Of a stretch of 64,000 nt of DNA, positions 23,715 through 35,546 are shown in pieces (the stretch's first letter is position 1; the number at the start of each line of letters is the position of its first letter). Location of the stretch: assembly GCA_020543525.1 (NCBI GenBank), contig JAHYIO010000039.1:372001-436000 (forward strand). The letters run 5' to 3'. This DNA comes from Coriolopsis trogii (Eukaryota > Basidiomycota > Agaricomycetes > Polyporales > Polyporaceae). The translations under genes were made by a program, and so were the position numbers. Under the pieces are notes generated by a model, which was not told the origin of the DNA, did no database searches, and saw only the letters and a list, made by a program, of their open reading frames with translations.

Positions 23715-24532
23715 ATGTCGTCGATGCGAACTTGCACTGCACGCGCCTCCGCGACTCGGACGCGCAGAAGACTCGCTAACCAGGACTCGGAGGACATGCC
23801 ACTTCCACGCAAGGTCCACATTGTTGTGAAGCAACAGGAAACTGCACTCGCGGCAAGACTGTCGACGGCTACGGATGTGAATACGAAGGTAATGACTGTG
23901 CTGTAAGACTGCTCCCGATCCTAGAACTGATGATTTGCTTAGAAACGGAAGAGGTCGGCCTCGCTCCAGGTTGAAGACCCCGTGGATAGCATCGGTCCGA
24001 ACGACATCGGCGACAGCGGCAGGAACCCCCCTCTACGCTACTATGGGTGGCCGTTTAAGTACGACCAAGTGCTCGAATACGCCAAGCGTCACCACCTCCG
24101 CTTCCATGTCGTCGAGCAAGCTCGCACGTCGTTCGAGGGCAAGGAGGAGATGGCCTTCGCCGACCTTCCCGAACGCTACTACAGCGACCCCAAGCTTCTA
24201 AGAACTGCACAGGAGCTCGCTGCGTCCGTTGTATGCACCAGGCTTGCGAATTTGGCAGATCTGAGGCTCGATATTGGCGCTCCGCTCTCCTCGGACTTCG
24301 ACGGCATCCTGTACGTCTGGGACAACTACACCATAAATCTACGCTGCGACGTGGCCGAGTATACGAGCTTGTGGGACAATAGGCTGAGGATACTGGGCGA
24401 GGCGATGCAAGAAATGACAGGACGACCTTCGAAGCTGCAATGGTGGTTTTCGTGGAAGAACTGGGTGAGCGGCCTGCGTGCTCTCAGTGTTTTCGCACAA
24501 TCTGACCTGTGTAACAGCGTTCGAGAACATGA
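23715..24532 (+). CDS. YGWP family copy d (subfamily B), intact
   Basis: Exons 23715-23888, 23943-24464 and 24518-24532 (introns 54 and 53 bp); 236 residues. The exon 1 start is divergent (many Thr/Arg; no YNTR). Exon 2 has KRKR, DSIGPNDIG, YYGWPFKYDQ, KRHHLRF, FEGKEEMAFADL, DFDGILYVWDNY and QWWFSWKNW. The last exon codes Arg-Ser-Arg-Thr-stop. It is the most divergent intact B copy. Function unknown. Confidence 0.72.
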
Positions 24533-25228
24533 AGCACTTTGCTTTGCTTCCATGTATTTTTGTTTAAGAGAGGTCTATGGTGCTCTCCGTGATTTATCTA
24601 TGCTATGTGGATTCACGGGATAAAAGTCGCAACACCTGTATTGGCCATTGGGCGTCAACATTACCAAATGCGGAAGGGCTCTACCGAACGCTAGGCGACT
24701 TCAAGCGCGACGCCAGCCTTAGTTATGCTAAGACACAGGGACTCGGGGCCGATGGTTAGAGGAACATAGACTCCTGATCAATACATCTATGACACAGGCT
24801 TGAGGGTCAGTTCTAACCAGGCTAGAGTCGTGAATTGTCATCAATTTGATCCTCCTCACGAGGAGTGCCTGCACTCTGGGGCTCTGGCTGTAACATATAT
24901 GGAGGGGTCTGCTCATAAATATGGCTAATAATTTTGCTATAGAACTTTCTCCTTCCCCCGTAGTCTAGACCCAATACTAGGGAGTTTAGAAGCAATAAGG
25001 CATTGACGGCGTTCAGTATATATCCTGCCCTACCAACAGCGGGAGAGGAACACTTTTTGGGAGATTGATCATTGTAGAATGCATATGATAATCTCAATAG
25101 CACGTAAGCGCGGCTACCTCATGCTACAATAGCAGGAGAGCAAGCGCTTGTTCGAGTTTGTCGCGTCTCTCCGTCTCTCCACCACCACACGCGCGTCCTC
25201 ATCTTCTCAGCTCTCGTGTCAACTCAGC
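24533..25228. other. Intergenic region
   Basis: AT-richer than its neighbours and without a coding signal. It holds the 5' region of PD-ExK-like copy 2. No recognised element. Confidence 0.4.
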
Positions 25229-27203
25229 ATGCCAGTAATGGAGAACCAGGATACTGTTAGTGCTCGCAACGCTATGCACGACTCGAAAACGGTACGTTCA
25301 CCACCTCTCTGCTCGCATAACCAGGACCTGACCGGACTCTGGTTATGCGCGCATGGCTGGTTAGCACGTCGTCATTGACCAGGCGACCTTTGAGGCGGAG
25401 CTCTCCAGCAACATTGGCTTCGCATACGAGCGCCGCAAGTATGAGTGGCCGCTGTACGGGGTGTACGACCACATCATCTCCACTTTGAGCAGAACCATCA
25501 AGCATCCCGACTTCCCCAGAGTCACGATCTCCCACGTCCCTCAGGCTGTGCTCGGCCAGGGAGAGGCTCTAGTCGACGAGAACGGCCAACGAGTCACAAA
25601 GGACAGTATCTTTCATGAACAGATACCCGACTTTGTGCGTACGTTCGTGAAGGCTGTCGATGCGGAGGACAAGCTCGCGGATGGTAATGGTGTAGGGAGC
25701 GAAAAGGGCAACGGCGGACGCACCTTCCAGACACTGCCCATCGATCTCTGGGAGGTGAAACCTCTGGATATCGAGGCGCGCTGGGACACTGAAGAGGCTC
25801 GCGAGGCTGCAATCAAAGTCATGGAAAAGTCGATCGAGCAGACGTGGAAACAAGCCATGGCCGCTTTTGCGCACAACCCAGGCTGGCAGCAAATCCATGT
25901 GCTCCTGATCGTTGGTGTCTACTTCTCTCAATTCAAGTGGACGCGACCCGAGGGCAAAATCAGTCGCCCCCTCCCCGACCAGCCTCCACCTATGACTGGG
26001 CCAATGTCGTACGAGGAAGCAGAGGCACTGCGCCAGTGGTACAAGGACAAAGTTGCGGAGCTAGAGAGTCGATCCTTCCCCGAGGTCGAATTCTTTGCCG
26101 AACCCGTCTTCGATTTCGCCCAGGGTAACGGGCAAGGCTACGAGGCGTCACTGTCTGCACAGTTTCGTTGTGCCGTAGGGCTTCCCCTGTCTGAATATTA
26201 TCCTGCCTGTGACCAACAACCGAGCTGGATGTCCCCCGGACCGGCGAAGGCACCAATGCCTGGAGGTAACCTTCTGGTGAGTGAATGTGCCTCGATGTAC
26301 ACTATGTTGCACCGTTAATATGAAAACTAGATGCAAGGGCGAGATGCCGTTGAAATGGCTCTCCATGGGGAAATTGAAAGGTACCGGGAGAACGCTAAGA
26401 AGGGGATGAACTTCCGTCTATCGACACCTAACCCAAAGGGGTCAAACCACGACGATTCCAAAGGAACTGGCACATCGTCCCCTGACTCAACAGCTACCAC
26501 CACTTCCAGTCCTGACAATTCTGCTCCGTCGACACCGTACAGACCGTCCTACAGTGCGTTCAAAGGGCGCTGGAAGGACGTTGCCCCGAATTCGCCGGTC
26601 GCAAAGCAGACTAGATTGTCCCGCAAGCGACCTCTCTTCCCTGGGATTAACCTTTGGGAGACCGCCCGGCCGAGAGTCAGCGGCGCCTTGTCAGGCAGAG
26701 CAAAAACTGCCACTCCATCCACAACGAGCCCTCCCCGTAAACGGCGATGCACGCTGGTTGTGGCCGCTCCTGCTCATGGTGCCAACGGGTCACAAGTGGC
26801 TGGACCAAGTGGTGTTGTCTCCGCCTCCAGTGGTCGCATTCGTATTCCCGGGGGTCGTATGAACAGACGCATACCCTCAATTGCTCTCAATAATGTCGAA
26901 GGCTCGGAGGACCCTGAGTCAACCGTCGACAGGCCAGCCTCTCCCAACGAGTCCACGGGCGAAGGTGGGACCGCCGCACTCACTCAACATGCGAGCTCTA
27001 GCCACACCGCTGTTCGAGGTATATACAGACTGCCTGTGATTGAAGAGGAAGTGTTAGCTCAGTACGTTCACACCTCCGACGGCGAAGCAGACTCAACATC
27101 AGAACATTTCGATGACGACGATGATGAGATCGCCGACTCCGCAGGAAAAGGATGGTATGCAGAGCTGAAAGATCGAGAGTACGCCGATGATGGAGCACGT
27201 TGA
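25229..27203 (+). CDS. PD-(D/E)XK-like large family protein, copy 2
   Basis: Exons 25229-25291, 25365-26276 and 26331-27203 (introns 73 and 54 bp, phase 0); ~615 residues. Same exon plan as copy 1. PDF at ~109-111 and WEVKP at ~150-154 (D110, E151, K153), with a longer insert between them than in copies 1 and 3. The helix (TWKQAMAAFAHNP) and strand (HVLLIVGVYFSQFKW) after ExK are nearly identical to copy 1. The C-terminal third is Ser/Pro-rich with basic patches (RKRP, PRKRRC), then an Asp run and a conserved acidic end (REYADDGAR). YGWP copy e follows 454 bp downstream, same strand. Nuclear location is likely; activity is inferred. Confidence 0.77.
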
Positions 27204-27517
27204 ACATCCGAGCAGGGACTATCTGCCAATTGATAGTCTCTTGGCTCTCGAAATGCAGCAGCGCACGACTGTACGAGAAAACTATATTCTCATATCTGTA
27301 TGATTATGCACCCATGTTTATGAGTTAGGACTCGGAAGGCTTAGCTACTCAACTGCATGTTCGTAAGAGTAGTTTTGTTCTCGTTCATTATGCTCATCTA
27401 TGCCATGTATGTTCATGCGATGCGTATGGAGAATGGTTCTTGGACAAGCTGCGAGCCACGGACACCGGTGCGATGGGACGCGGCGCAGGAGAGCTGAATA
27501 GGCGCGCAATCAGATAC

Positions 27518-27592
27518 GCATCTCGGGCGCCTGCGGAGATTGAAACGCGTCGCCAAGCACAGTTCGACCCGAGTTCGTCTCAAACCACGATT
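27518..27592 (+). promoter_or_regulatory. Shared YGWP-family promoter blocks (copy e)
   Basis: Block 1 (CATCTCGGGCGCCTGCGGAG, 27519-27538) and block 2 (TCGTCTCAAACCACGATTC, 27575-27593) lie ~120-140 and ~66 bp before the ATG. Best-preserved example of the pair. Confidence 0.6.
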
Positions 27593-27657
27593 CAACGCTC
27601 TGCAACGACCACACCCAGTCCTCTCTATATCAATCCTTATCCGTCGACTTCACTATC

Positions 27658-28463
27658 ATGTCCTCGTCGCATCCGTGCACCGTCCGTTCCTCAGCGAAGC
27701 GCAAAAGACTTGCTAACCAGGACGACGCACCACCTCCCCGCAAGGTCCAGAGGACTGTGGCAAAGCGGGAGAGCACACCTACAACTCAGTCAGCCACCAG
27801 TTCGACATCTCAGAGCAAGGTATGTGACTGATTCTTCCATCATGCTCTCGCTGAATGGGAATGTCCGTGTTCAGAAACGCAAGAGATCGGTCAAGACTTT
27901 GCTCGATCCCGTGGATAGCATCCCTCCGGAGGAAATCGGCGGCGACGGCACCAAACCTCCCTTGCGATATTATGGGTGTCCGTTCAAGTACGAACACGTA
28001 CTCGAGTACGCCAAACGCCACCACCTCTGCTTCCGCGTCGACAAGCGGTTCCGCCATCTGTTCGAGGGGAAGGAGATGATGGACTTTGCCGACCTTACGG
28101 AGGAGCATCACAGTCACCCTCTAATCACCAAAAACATTCCGAAACTAGCTGCAATTGTTGTGTGCGTCCGTCTCACAGAGCGGGCGGGTTTTCAGGTCCA
28201 GATCGGTTACCCACTTTCCAAGGAATTCGACGCCATCATGTACGTCTGGGACAACTACAACATAGAGGCGCGTTATACCCTGGCCGACCTCATGGGCACA
28301 TGGGACGATGGCGCGAAGAAATTGGAGGCTACAATGAAGGAGATTACAGGCCAACGTTCGAAGTTGCAATGGTGGCATTCATGGGAGAACTGGGTAAGCA
28401 AACAGCTTTTGTCGTGCCTTCTTCCAACGTCTCACTATTTTCTTACAGCGTTTGAAAGGATGA
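27658..28463 (+). CDS. YGWP family copy e (subfamily B), intact
   Basis: Exons 27658-27819, 27875-28393 and 28449-28463 (introns 55 and 55 bp); 231 residues. VRSSAKRKRLANQDD and RKVQRT in exon 1 form a bipartite-looking basic signal. Core: DPVDSIPPEEIG, YYGCPFKYEH, KRHHLCF, LFEGKEMMDFADL, EFDAIMYVWDNY, QWWHSWENW. Trp in YGWP is Cys, as in most B copies. The last exon codes Arg-Leu-Lys-Gly-stop. Immediate downstream partner of PD-ExK-like copy 2. Function unknown. Confidence 0.78.
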
Positions 28464-29534
28464 TTTCCGTCTGTCTCGTCTTTTCGCTCGAGTGTCATGT
28501 ATTATATTATGTAGCGTCATCGGATCACTTTTCTCTGCGTCTTCCATCTTTGTGCGATGGCTGTCTTTCGAACCATGTATCGGTGACGTGACTGACGTCC
28601 CTTCATTTGCTTATGTTGAGTACTCATGGGCCCAACTCGCTGATTGACAGGTCTGGCTGAGTAGGTGTACAGATCCACACAATGAGCATGCGCATCCGTG
28701 GCGTCCGGTCAAATTGAGTTGCATCCTATCTTATTCGTTCACTGCAACGGAATAATTGACCGCCGCGGCTTAGCTTCAACCGCGATTTCAGACATGACAG
28801 CGAACCGGATTCTTCGTCGCGCGTTGCGCACACTGCCCATTCCATCTTGCGCGCCGTTCACGACATTCACCTATTCTTCAACCCACATTCCCCTCACCCC
28901 ATGCTCAGCAACACTTGGGACGCCATTGCCGCCTAGACTCTGATCCGGACATGAGCCTTCTTACCCCTACAAAGAACATCATTCCTGACACGTACCCGGC
29001 ATCCATGACATGTATGCCGAACTTGCACTACACGACCCCTCCTTTGCAACGATAACCAATGACGCACTCGTCCTGCCCTTTCCTCTCTGTTTGACAGCTC
29101 TCGGCCACTTCAACGTCCTTCCGTTGCACTACCATCCGTCTGACCCAATGCAACGTCATGTTCACGGCGTCCCCGTCGTCTTAATGGAACGCAGGCACAA
29201 CCTCCAACCAGCACGACTCGAAGAACGCGACACACTTGCAGTTCACCCGCATTTCGAGCCGGCTCTAGGAGACGAGCGCGCGGCGCGGCAGACAGCGGAG
29301 AGGGAGAATGCGACGCTCAGAGACGATCCCCCGTCACTGAGCCAATCGGCGAGTTCGCCCTCACTGGTGGTGCGCAGTCTATTTCTCGCTCGTCGTCAGC
29401 TGCTACGTCTGTCGGCACTCACATTGATCTTCACCTCTTACTCCATCTCGATTTCTAGGTTGCCCGCGGCGCTCCGTCGAGCTCATGGTTCCCATCGGAG
29501 CTCACAAACCAGTCATCAACATGCCGCGTACCTG
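28464..29534 (+). repeat. Duplicated 3' flank with a decayed unknown gene (e flank)
   Basis: This stretch recurs, inverted, at ~33200-34300 after copy g, and in part after copies j and k and before copy o. It holds remnants of an unrecognised gene: 29010-29450 still encodes RHNLQPARLEE-type sequence followed by an AERENATL coiled-coil-like piece. The frames differ between copies, so it is no longer a gene. Confidence 0.55.
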
Positions 29535-29792
29535 CTGGAACGACGCCCGGACGGCGAGCAACTCTAGAGTGGTGCCATGACAATGTGCTCAACGACAGTC
29601 GAGGAGCGCGGGTACGCAGAGCTGGCGCGCGAGCATCACAACATGTGATTCGCCTCACGTTAGACAGGGTGTTTTGCCATTGCAGCAGTGAAGGCGGTTG
29701 CGTATGCCCATTGAACGCGTCGAACCCAGCTCTGCTCGCGTCAGGCGGAGGCAGATCTGGAAGACGACAACAGGCGTGGTGCTATGAGCTCC
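29535..29792 (+). pseudogene. Decayed CDC20 fragment (psi-CDC20-3)
   Basis: Matches the middle WD40 part of CDC20, from the GACGGCGAGC stretch through GCTCAACG and AAGGCGGTTGCGT to GGAAGACGACAACAGGCG. No reading frame survives. It lies at the end of the e flank, in the same relative place as psi-CDC20-4 in the inverted copy. Confidence 0.7.
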
Positions 29793-30356
29793 AGCACATC
29801 CGCTCACGCAGACCCAATGAGAGCGTTAGCAGACATCGTACCTGCAGCATTGGTGTCGCAAGTGTCGCAAGTGTCGCAATAGAGTTGATGGGGAGTCGGG
29901 ACGCTCAGACCAATGACAACGCCGGGGGAAACTGGCAGGATAGTCCGCCCGCGCGCGGGGCCTGGGATATACTCATTCCGATCGTACCTGTCCGAGCCTT
30001 CCCGCCCCGAGCACGCATGCGATGGGACGCAGCAGGAAATGTAATTTGCCTTTTCAACGAGGTATTCGTTCTTCCTATCCCTCGTAGAGCTGCCTTGCCC
30101 TGTGTCCTACCACCCTATGCACCGGCCAACGTCCTTCCGTTGCGCTACCGGCTAATCGAGGGGCCGCTCTTGATCCGATGCAGCATTGTCTCCGCGGCGC
30201 TCTCAACATCTTCACGGATTGAGTACGGAACCTCATAAAAACCCTTCTGGAGCAGCGCGACACGAACGCGGTTCCTCCAGGACGAGGCATCCGAGAGGGA
30301 CAACTTCGAGAGGATGTCGCGCCTCTCCAAGTGAAAGTAGTCGCGCAAGTAGATCT
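29793..30356 (-). pseudogene. Stretch with an unidentified gene fragment
   Basis: On the minus strand 30145-30360 encodes 71 residues (LRDYFHLERRDILSKLSLSD) ending in a stop. No start region or neighbouring exon is apparent and no family is recognised. A GTGTCGCAA triplet repeat lies near 29851-29880. The CGTTGCGCTA and CCGATGCAGCATTGTCTCC pieces recur near 31920 and 42310, so this belongs to the decayed flank material. Confidence 0.35.
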
Positions 30357-30357
30357 G

Positions 30358-30422
30358 CATCTCGGGGCGTCTGCGGAGATCATGAGGAGCGGCCGCCTAA
30401 CCAGCTTGTCTCAAACCACGAT
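30358..30422 (+). promoter_or_regulatory. Shared YGWP-family promoter blocks (copy f)
   Basis: Block 1 (CATCTCGGGGCGTCTGCGGA, 30358-30377) and block 2 (CTTGTCTCAAACCACGAT, 30405-30422), the latter ~60 bp before the ATG. Confidence 0.6.
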
Positions 30423-30482
30423 CCCACGTGCGGCCACACCCAGTCCTCCCTATACCCACCCCTTACACATCGATTAACCGTC

Positions 30483-31312
30483 ATGTCATTGACTCGGACA
30501 CATCCCTGTACCGCTCGCTCCTCAGCGAAGCGCAAAAGACTCCAAGCTAACCAGGACGACGCTCCACCTCCCCGCAAGATCCAGAAGACCGTGGCGAAGC
30601 GGGAGAGCACAACTACAACTCAACTAACTACTGTTTCGGTCGCTCAGAGCAAGGAGAGCGAGGTATGTGACCAGACTGCGTTCTCGCGCGCCGATGTATG
30701 GAATGACCAACCGCCTGCCTAGAAACCGAAGAGTTCGGTCAAGACTTTGCTAGACCCCGTAGATACTATCGGTCCGGAAGACATCGGCCTCAACGGCAAC
30801 AAACCTCCCCTGCGGTATTATGGGTGTCCGTTCAAGTACGAACAAGTACTCGAGTACGCCAAACGCCACCACCTCTGCTTCCGCGTCGATAAGCGGTTCC
30901 GCCATTTATTTGGGGGCAAGGAGCAGATGGACTTTGCCGACCTTACGGAGGAGCATCACAGTCACCATCTACTCATCCAAAGTATTCCGAGACTTGCTGC
31001 GCTTGTTGTGAGCGTCCGTCTCTCACAGCGGGCGGGTTTCCGAATCGATATCGGCTACCCGCTCTCCAAGGAGTTCGATGGCATGATGTACGTCTGGGAC
31101 AACTACAACTTAGAGAAGCGGTTTGACCTGGCCGACCTCATGGACACATGGGACGATGGTGTGAAGATATTGGAGGATGCGATGACAGAGATTACAGGCC
31201 GACGTTCGAAGTTGCAATGGTGGCATTCATGGAAGAACTGGGTAAGCAATCTGCTCTCGTTGTGCTTTCCTCCAACGCCTTATCATCTCTTTCACAGCGC
31301 TTGAAGGGATGA
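30483..31312 (+). CDS. YGWP family copy f (subfamily B), intact
   Basis: Exons 30483-30662, 30723-31241 and 31298-31312 (introns 60 and 56 bp); 237 residues. ARSSAKRKRLQANQDD in exon 1; core DPVDTIGPEDIG, YYGCPFKYEQ, KRHHLCF, LFGGKEQMDFADL, EFDGMMYVWDNY, QWWHSWKNW. The last exon codes Arg-Leu-Lys-Gly-stop. Its exon 2 is nearly the same as that of copy g (inverted, 34.4-34.9 kb), although g's flanks resemble copy e. Function unknown. Confidence 0.77.
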
Positions 31313-32850
31313 TAGTCGTTCGCTGTCTTGTCATTCTGCTCCATAACTAGTGTCTTGTACTATATCGTGTGGCGTCATTGGATCACATCTCTTCTCTGCG
31401 TCTTCCATCTTTGCGACAGCTGTCTTCATAACCACGTATTTGCGATGTCCCTTCATCCGCCTATGCTGATTACTCATGGGCCTCACCTTTCTGCACACGT
31501 ATCTCCCACTATCCATAAGGTGTACAGATCCTCACAACGAGCGCGTGCATCCATCACGCATAGTCAAGTTGAGCTGTGTCTCACAAACGGTCAGATGCTC
31601 GTCCTGCAATCATTGACAGCCCTGCCGTGAAGCGGATGCCAGGGATGAATATGAATATTTGAATCGATGACAGCGAAGACCGTGACCTTCGTCGTGCTCT
31701 CCTTCAATTCGCATTATTTCCCGCCCACAACCTGTTCCATCTTGCGCGCTATTATTGACAGTCATTTTCATATCCTCCTTCCTCTCTTTAATCAACATCA
31801 CTCCCTAACTTGAACTATAAGACCCGTCGGATCCCTCGCAACGACATCCAATGACGCACTCGTCCTGCCCGTCTCCCTCCGTCTAACGGCCCTCCGCCGC
31901 GCCACCTTCCCTCCGTTGCGCTATGGAGCGTTTGACCCAGCACCGCATTGTCTCTCCGTTATCAATCGTGCTATGGCGCAATCCAACAACATGAAGCGAG
32001 GTGTGCTCGGCTTTGTCACCGGGGCGCACGCAGGCGGACTGAGCCCCAGCGCACGCTCGATATGAGGAGGCTGGCGCGCAACTGGCGCGAGCGGGCGAAG
32101 AAGAGCTCTGGTGGAGATGGGAGGGAACCTGCCCCTACAAGCGCTGCTGACACCTGCACCCGACTCCCTTCCGCGCGCGCTGGTCGAGTTCGGACAAGGA
32201 TCGGACGAGGAGCTCGTGCTCGTGCTCCACAACGACTTTTCGTCGACCTCGTTCCGCGCGAGCCCCAACGCGAGTCCGAGTGCGAGCCGGAGCGCTAGCC
32301 CCGCTGGATGGAGGCAGCGGGAGCGGGTGGCGACGACGACGATAGTGAGCCCGCCGGAGAACATGAACGTGAACACGAGTTTGAAGAAGTCGTCGCACCT
32401 GCCGTTGCGCATGCCGGGGTTGAAGGCGATCAAGCGGCTGTCGGCGTCGATCGCGATGTCGAGGCCTGCGCTACAGGAGACGACGAACGTCGGCGGCGTA
32501 CCTGGATCAAAGATAGAGGCAGTGCTTCAAGATAGTAATGTGGAGGAGAGCGCAAGAGCTGCATACGCCCTTCGACCTCCGTGTCTACACAGGCATCCGC
32601 CAAATCCCAACGTAGGAATGCGAGTGTCCATCACCCCTGTAGGACGGCCTCACGATCATGAGCCCTGCAGATCCTCATCGCACCTCCTCTCGATCCTGAT
32701 GGCGGACCGACATGCCAACCCATAGAGCCGCGCGAGAGTGGCAGGATGGCCCACGGACGCCTGCCTTCCCGCCCTAAGTAATAGGGATGCAGCAGGAGGA
32801 AATGTAAGTCGGCGCGCAAGCGGATAGTAGTCCGTCCAAGAGCCTAGTGA
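31313..32850 (+). repeat. Duplicated 3' flank of copy f, with decayed gene pieces
   Basis: This flank is shared with the one after copy j (41641-43200): both contain ACAAACGGTCAGATGCTC, GTGAAGCGGATGCCAGGGATGAAT-like and GGGGCGCACGCAGG-type stretches, and both end in a ~280-bp block (32545-32830 and 42925-43200). Several overlapping frames are open at 31921-32725 because the stretch is GC-rich, but none is shared with the j copy. Confidence 0.5.
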
Positions 32851-32924
32851 TTCAGGCTGTTGCACTGTAGCTGGAGCTGGAGCTCGTGAAGGGCAGGACT
32901 CTGTATGAAGAAACGATAGCCTGG

Positions 32925-33210
32925 AGATACATCTGCGCGCCCGTTGTCGTCTTCCAGAAGTGCCTCCGCCTGACGCGAGCAGGGCTAGGTTCGATGCGCG
33001 GGCATACGCAACCGCCTTCACTGCTGCAATGACATAACACTCTGTCTAACGTGAGGCAGATCACATGTTTGCGCTCCAGCTCTGCGTACCCGCGCACCTC
33101 GACTGTCGTTGAGCACATTGTCGTGGCACCACTCTGGAGTAGCTCGCCGTCCGAGCGTCGTTCCACTGAACACATCTCGCCTTGGTGCCCGAGCAGCTGC
33201 ATCACTTTGT
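32925..33210 (-). pseudogene. Decayed CDC20 fragment (psi-CDC20-4)
   Basis: Minus strand; reads LLGHQGEM then RRSDGELL, matching CDC20's LLGHQGEV and RSDGELLAS. It carries on in broken frames to the GGAAGACGACAACGGGCG region. It shares its changes with the 18.1 and 29.5 kb fragments. Confidence 0.75.
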
Positions 33211-34301
33211 GTCAGGGTCGTTCCAGCGGGTACGCGCCACCGTTGGTGACTGATTTGTGAGCTCCGATGGGAACCATTGAGTCGACGGAGCGCCGCGCGC
33301 AACCGCGTGAGAAATAGAGATGGAGTAAGGTGTGGAGATCGATGTGAGTGGACCGACAGACGTAGCAGCCGACGACGAGCGAGACATCGACTGCGCACCA
33401 CCAGTGAGGGCGAACCCGCCGATTTGTTCACAGTGACGGAGAATCTTCTCTGAGCGTCGCATTCTCCCTTTCCGCTGCCCGCCACGTCGCGAACTTGTCT
33501 TCCAGAGCCGACTCGAGATGTCGGTGAACTGCAAATGTGTCGCATTCTTCGAGTCGTGCTGGTTGGAGGTTGTGCTTACGCTCCGTGAGGACGACGAGTG
33601 CGCCGTGAATATGGCGTTGCATCGGGTCAGACGCTCGAGGAAGGACGTTGAAGCGGCTGAGGGCTGTCAAACGGAGGGCAATGGGCAGGACAAGTGCGTC
33701 ATTGCATAACGTTGCGGAGGATGGGTCATGTAGTGCACGTTCGGCCATACATGCCATGGATGTCGGGTACGTGTTGTTTGTGAAGGCGAGAAGACTCGTT
33801 TCTGGATCAGAATCCAGGCGGAGATGGCGTTGCTGAGCATGGGGAAAGCGGATAATTTTAGTTGAAGAGTGAGTGGATGACATGAACGACGCGCAAGATT
33901 GAACGGGCAGTGCGCGCAACGCGAATCGAATAAGAGCGCAACGAACAATCGGTCTTCGCTGTCATGCCTGGAAACGCGGTTGAAGCTAAGCCGCGGCTGT
34001 CAATTATTCCATTGCAGTGAATATTGAAATGAAATGGATGCAACTCAACTTTACTGGACGCCATGAATGTGCATACTCGTTGTGTGAATCTGTACACCTG
34101 ACGGAGAGTCAGCAAGGCCTGTCTATCAGCGAGTTTGGCCTAGGAGTATTCAGCATAAGCAAATGAAGGGACGTCACCGACACATGGATGGAAAGACGGC
34201 CATCGCACGAAGATGGCAGACGCAGAAGAAAGTGATCCGAGGGCGCTATACAATATAATACATGACACTCTCGAGCGAAAAGACGAGACAGCAAATGGAA
34301 A
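33211..34301 (-). repeat. Duplicated 3' flank (inverted copy of the e flank)
   Basis: Reverse-strand counterpart of 28464-29534. It encodes the same RKHNLQPARLEE and AERENATL remnants and ends next to psi-CDC20-4. With copy g it forms the right arm of a large inverted repeat whose left arm is 27.4-29.8 kb. Confidence 0.6.
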
Positions 34302-35123
34302 TCATTCTTTCAAATGCTATCAAAGAGATGATGAGACGTTGGGAGAAGGCGCGACAAAAGCTAATTGCTTACCCAGTTCTCCCATGAATGCCACCATTGC
34401 AACTTCGAACGTCGGCCTGTAATCTCCGTCATCGCATCCTCCAATATCTTCACGCCATCATCCCACGTGTCCATGAGGTCGGCAAGGTCAAACCGCTCCT
34501 CTAAGTTGTAGTTGTCCCAGACGTACATGATGCCGTCGAACTCCTTGGAGAGCGGGTAGCCTAAATCGACTAGGAAACCCGCCCGCTGTGAGAGACGGAC
34601 GCTCACAACAAGCGCAGCAAGTCCCGGAATACTTTTGATGAGTAGACGGTGACTGTGATGCTCCTCCGTAAGGTCGGCAAAGTCCATCTGCTCCTTGCCC
34701 CCAAATAAATGGCGGAACCGCTTGTCGACGCGGAAGCAGAGGTGGTGGCGTTTGGCGTACTCGATTACTTGTTCATACTTGAACGGACACCCATACAACC
34801 GCAAGGGAGGTTTGTTGCCGTTGAGACCGATGTCTTCCGGACCGATGGTATCTACGGGGTCTAGCAAAGTCTTGACCGAACTCTTTGGTTTCTAGGCAGG
34901 CGGTTGGTCATTCCCGTACATCGGCGCGTGAGAGCGCAGTCTGGTCACATACCTTGCTCTCCTTGCTCTGAGCGAGCGAAGCAGTTGTTGGCTGAGTTGT
35001 AGGTGTGCTCTCCCGCTTCGCCACGGTCTTCTGGACCTTGCGGGGAGGTGGAGCGTCGTCCTGGTTAGCGAGTCTCTTGCGTTTGGCTGAGGTGCGAGCG
35101 CTGCAGGGATGTGTCGAGGACAT
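34302..35123 (-). CDS. YGWP family copy g (subfamily B), intact
   Basis: Minus strand; exons 35123-34953, 34891-34373 and 34316-34302 (introns 61 and 56 bp); 234 residues. ARTSAKRKRLANQDD; core DPVDTIGPEDIG, RLYGCPFKYEQ, KRHHLCF, LFGGKEQMDFADL, EFDGIMYVWDNY, QWWHSWENW. The last exon codes His-Leu-Lys-Glu-stop. Family promoter block 2 lies at ~35189-35206. A PD-ExK-like remnant ends 424 bp upstream, so this is a fourth, damaged two-gene cassette. Function unknown. Confidence 0.77.
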
Positions 35124-35188
35124 GATGGTGTAGTCGCTGGATGAGTATGGATATAGGTAGGACTGGGTGTGGTTGCTGCAGTATGTTG

Positions 35189-35206
35189 AATCGTGGTTTG
35201 AGACAA
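35189..35206 (-). promoter_or_regulatory. YGWP-family promoter block 2 (copy g)
   Basis: Minus strand reads TTGTCTCAAACCACGATTC, ~66 bp before the ATG at 35123. Confidence 0.6.
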
Positions 35207-35546
35207 ACTCGAGTTGAACTGTGTTTGGGCCGCCACGCGTCAACAACCGCACGCGTCCGAGTCCCATATCTGATTGCGCGCCTAGCTTCTCCTCTGGGCG
35301 CTGTGGCCTCGCTGTGGCCCGCAGCTTCTTCAAACCATTCTCAGCTCTCACTCATACGCGTTGTACGAACATGAATGGCATAATATAACATAATGCATGA
35401 ATAAAGTTGAGTACCTCAGTATCTAACGCATAACCATGTGTGCATAGGCATATGAGTACATATTTCTCCTACAGTCCTGCACCGCCGCATTGCGGACTAC
35501 ATAAGATCACCAATGTGCAGAATCTTCCCGTTTGAGTGCAATGGTA

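Noticed and set aside
32111..32725. 204-codon plus-strand ORF and a 170-codon overlapping minus ORF (31921-32433)
   Set aside because: Three frames are open over the same GC-rich stretch, and none is kept in the duplicated copy near 42.3-43.1 kb.
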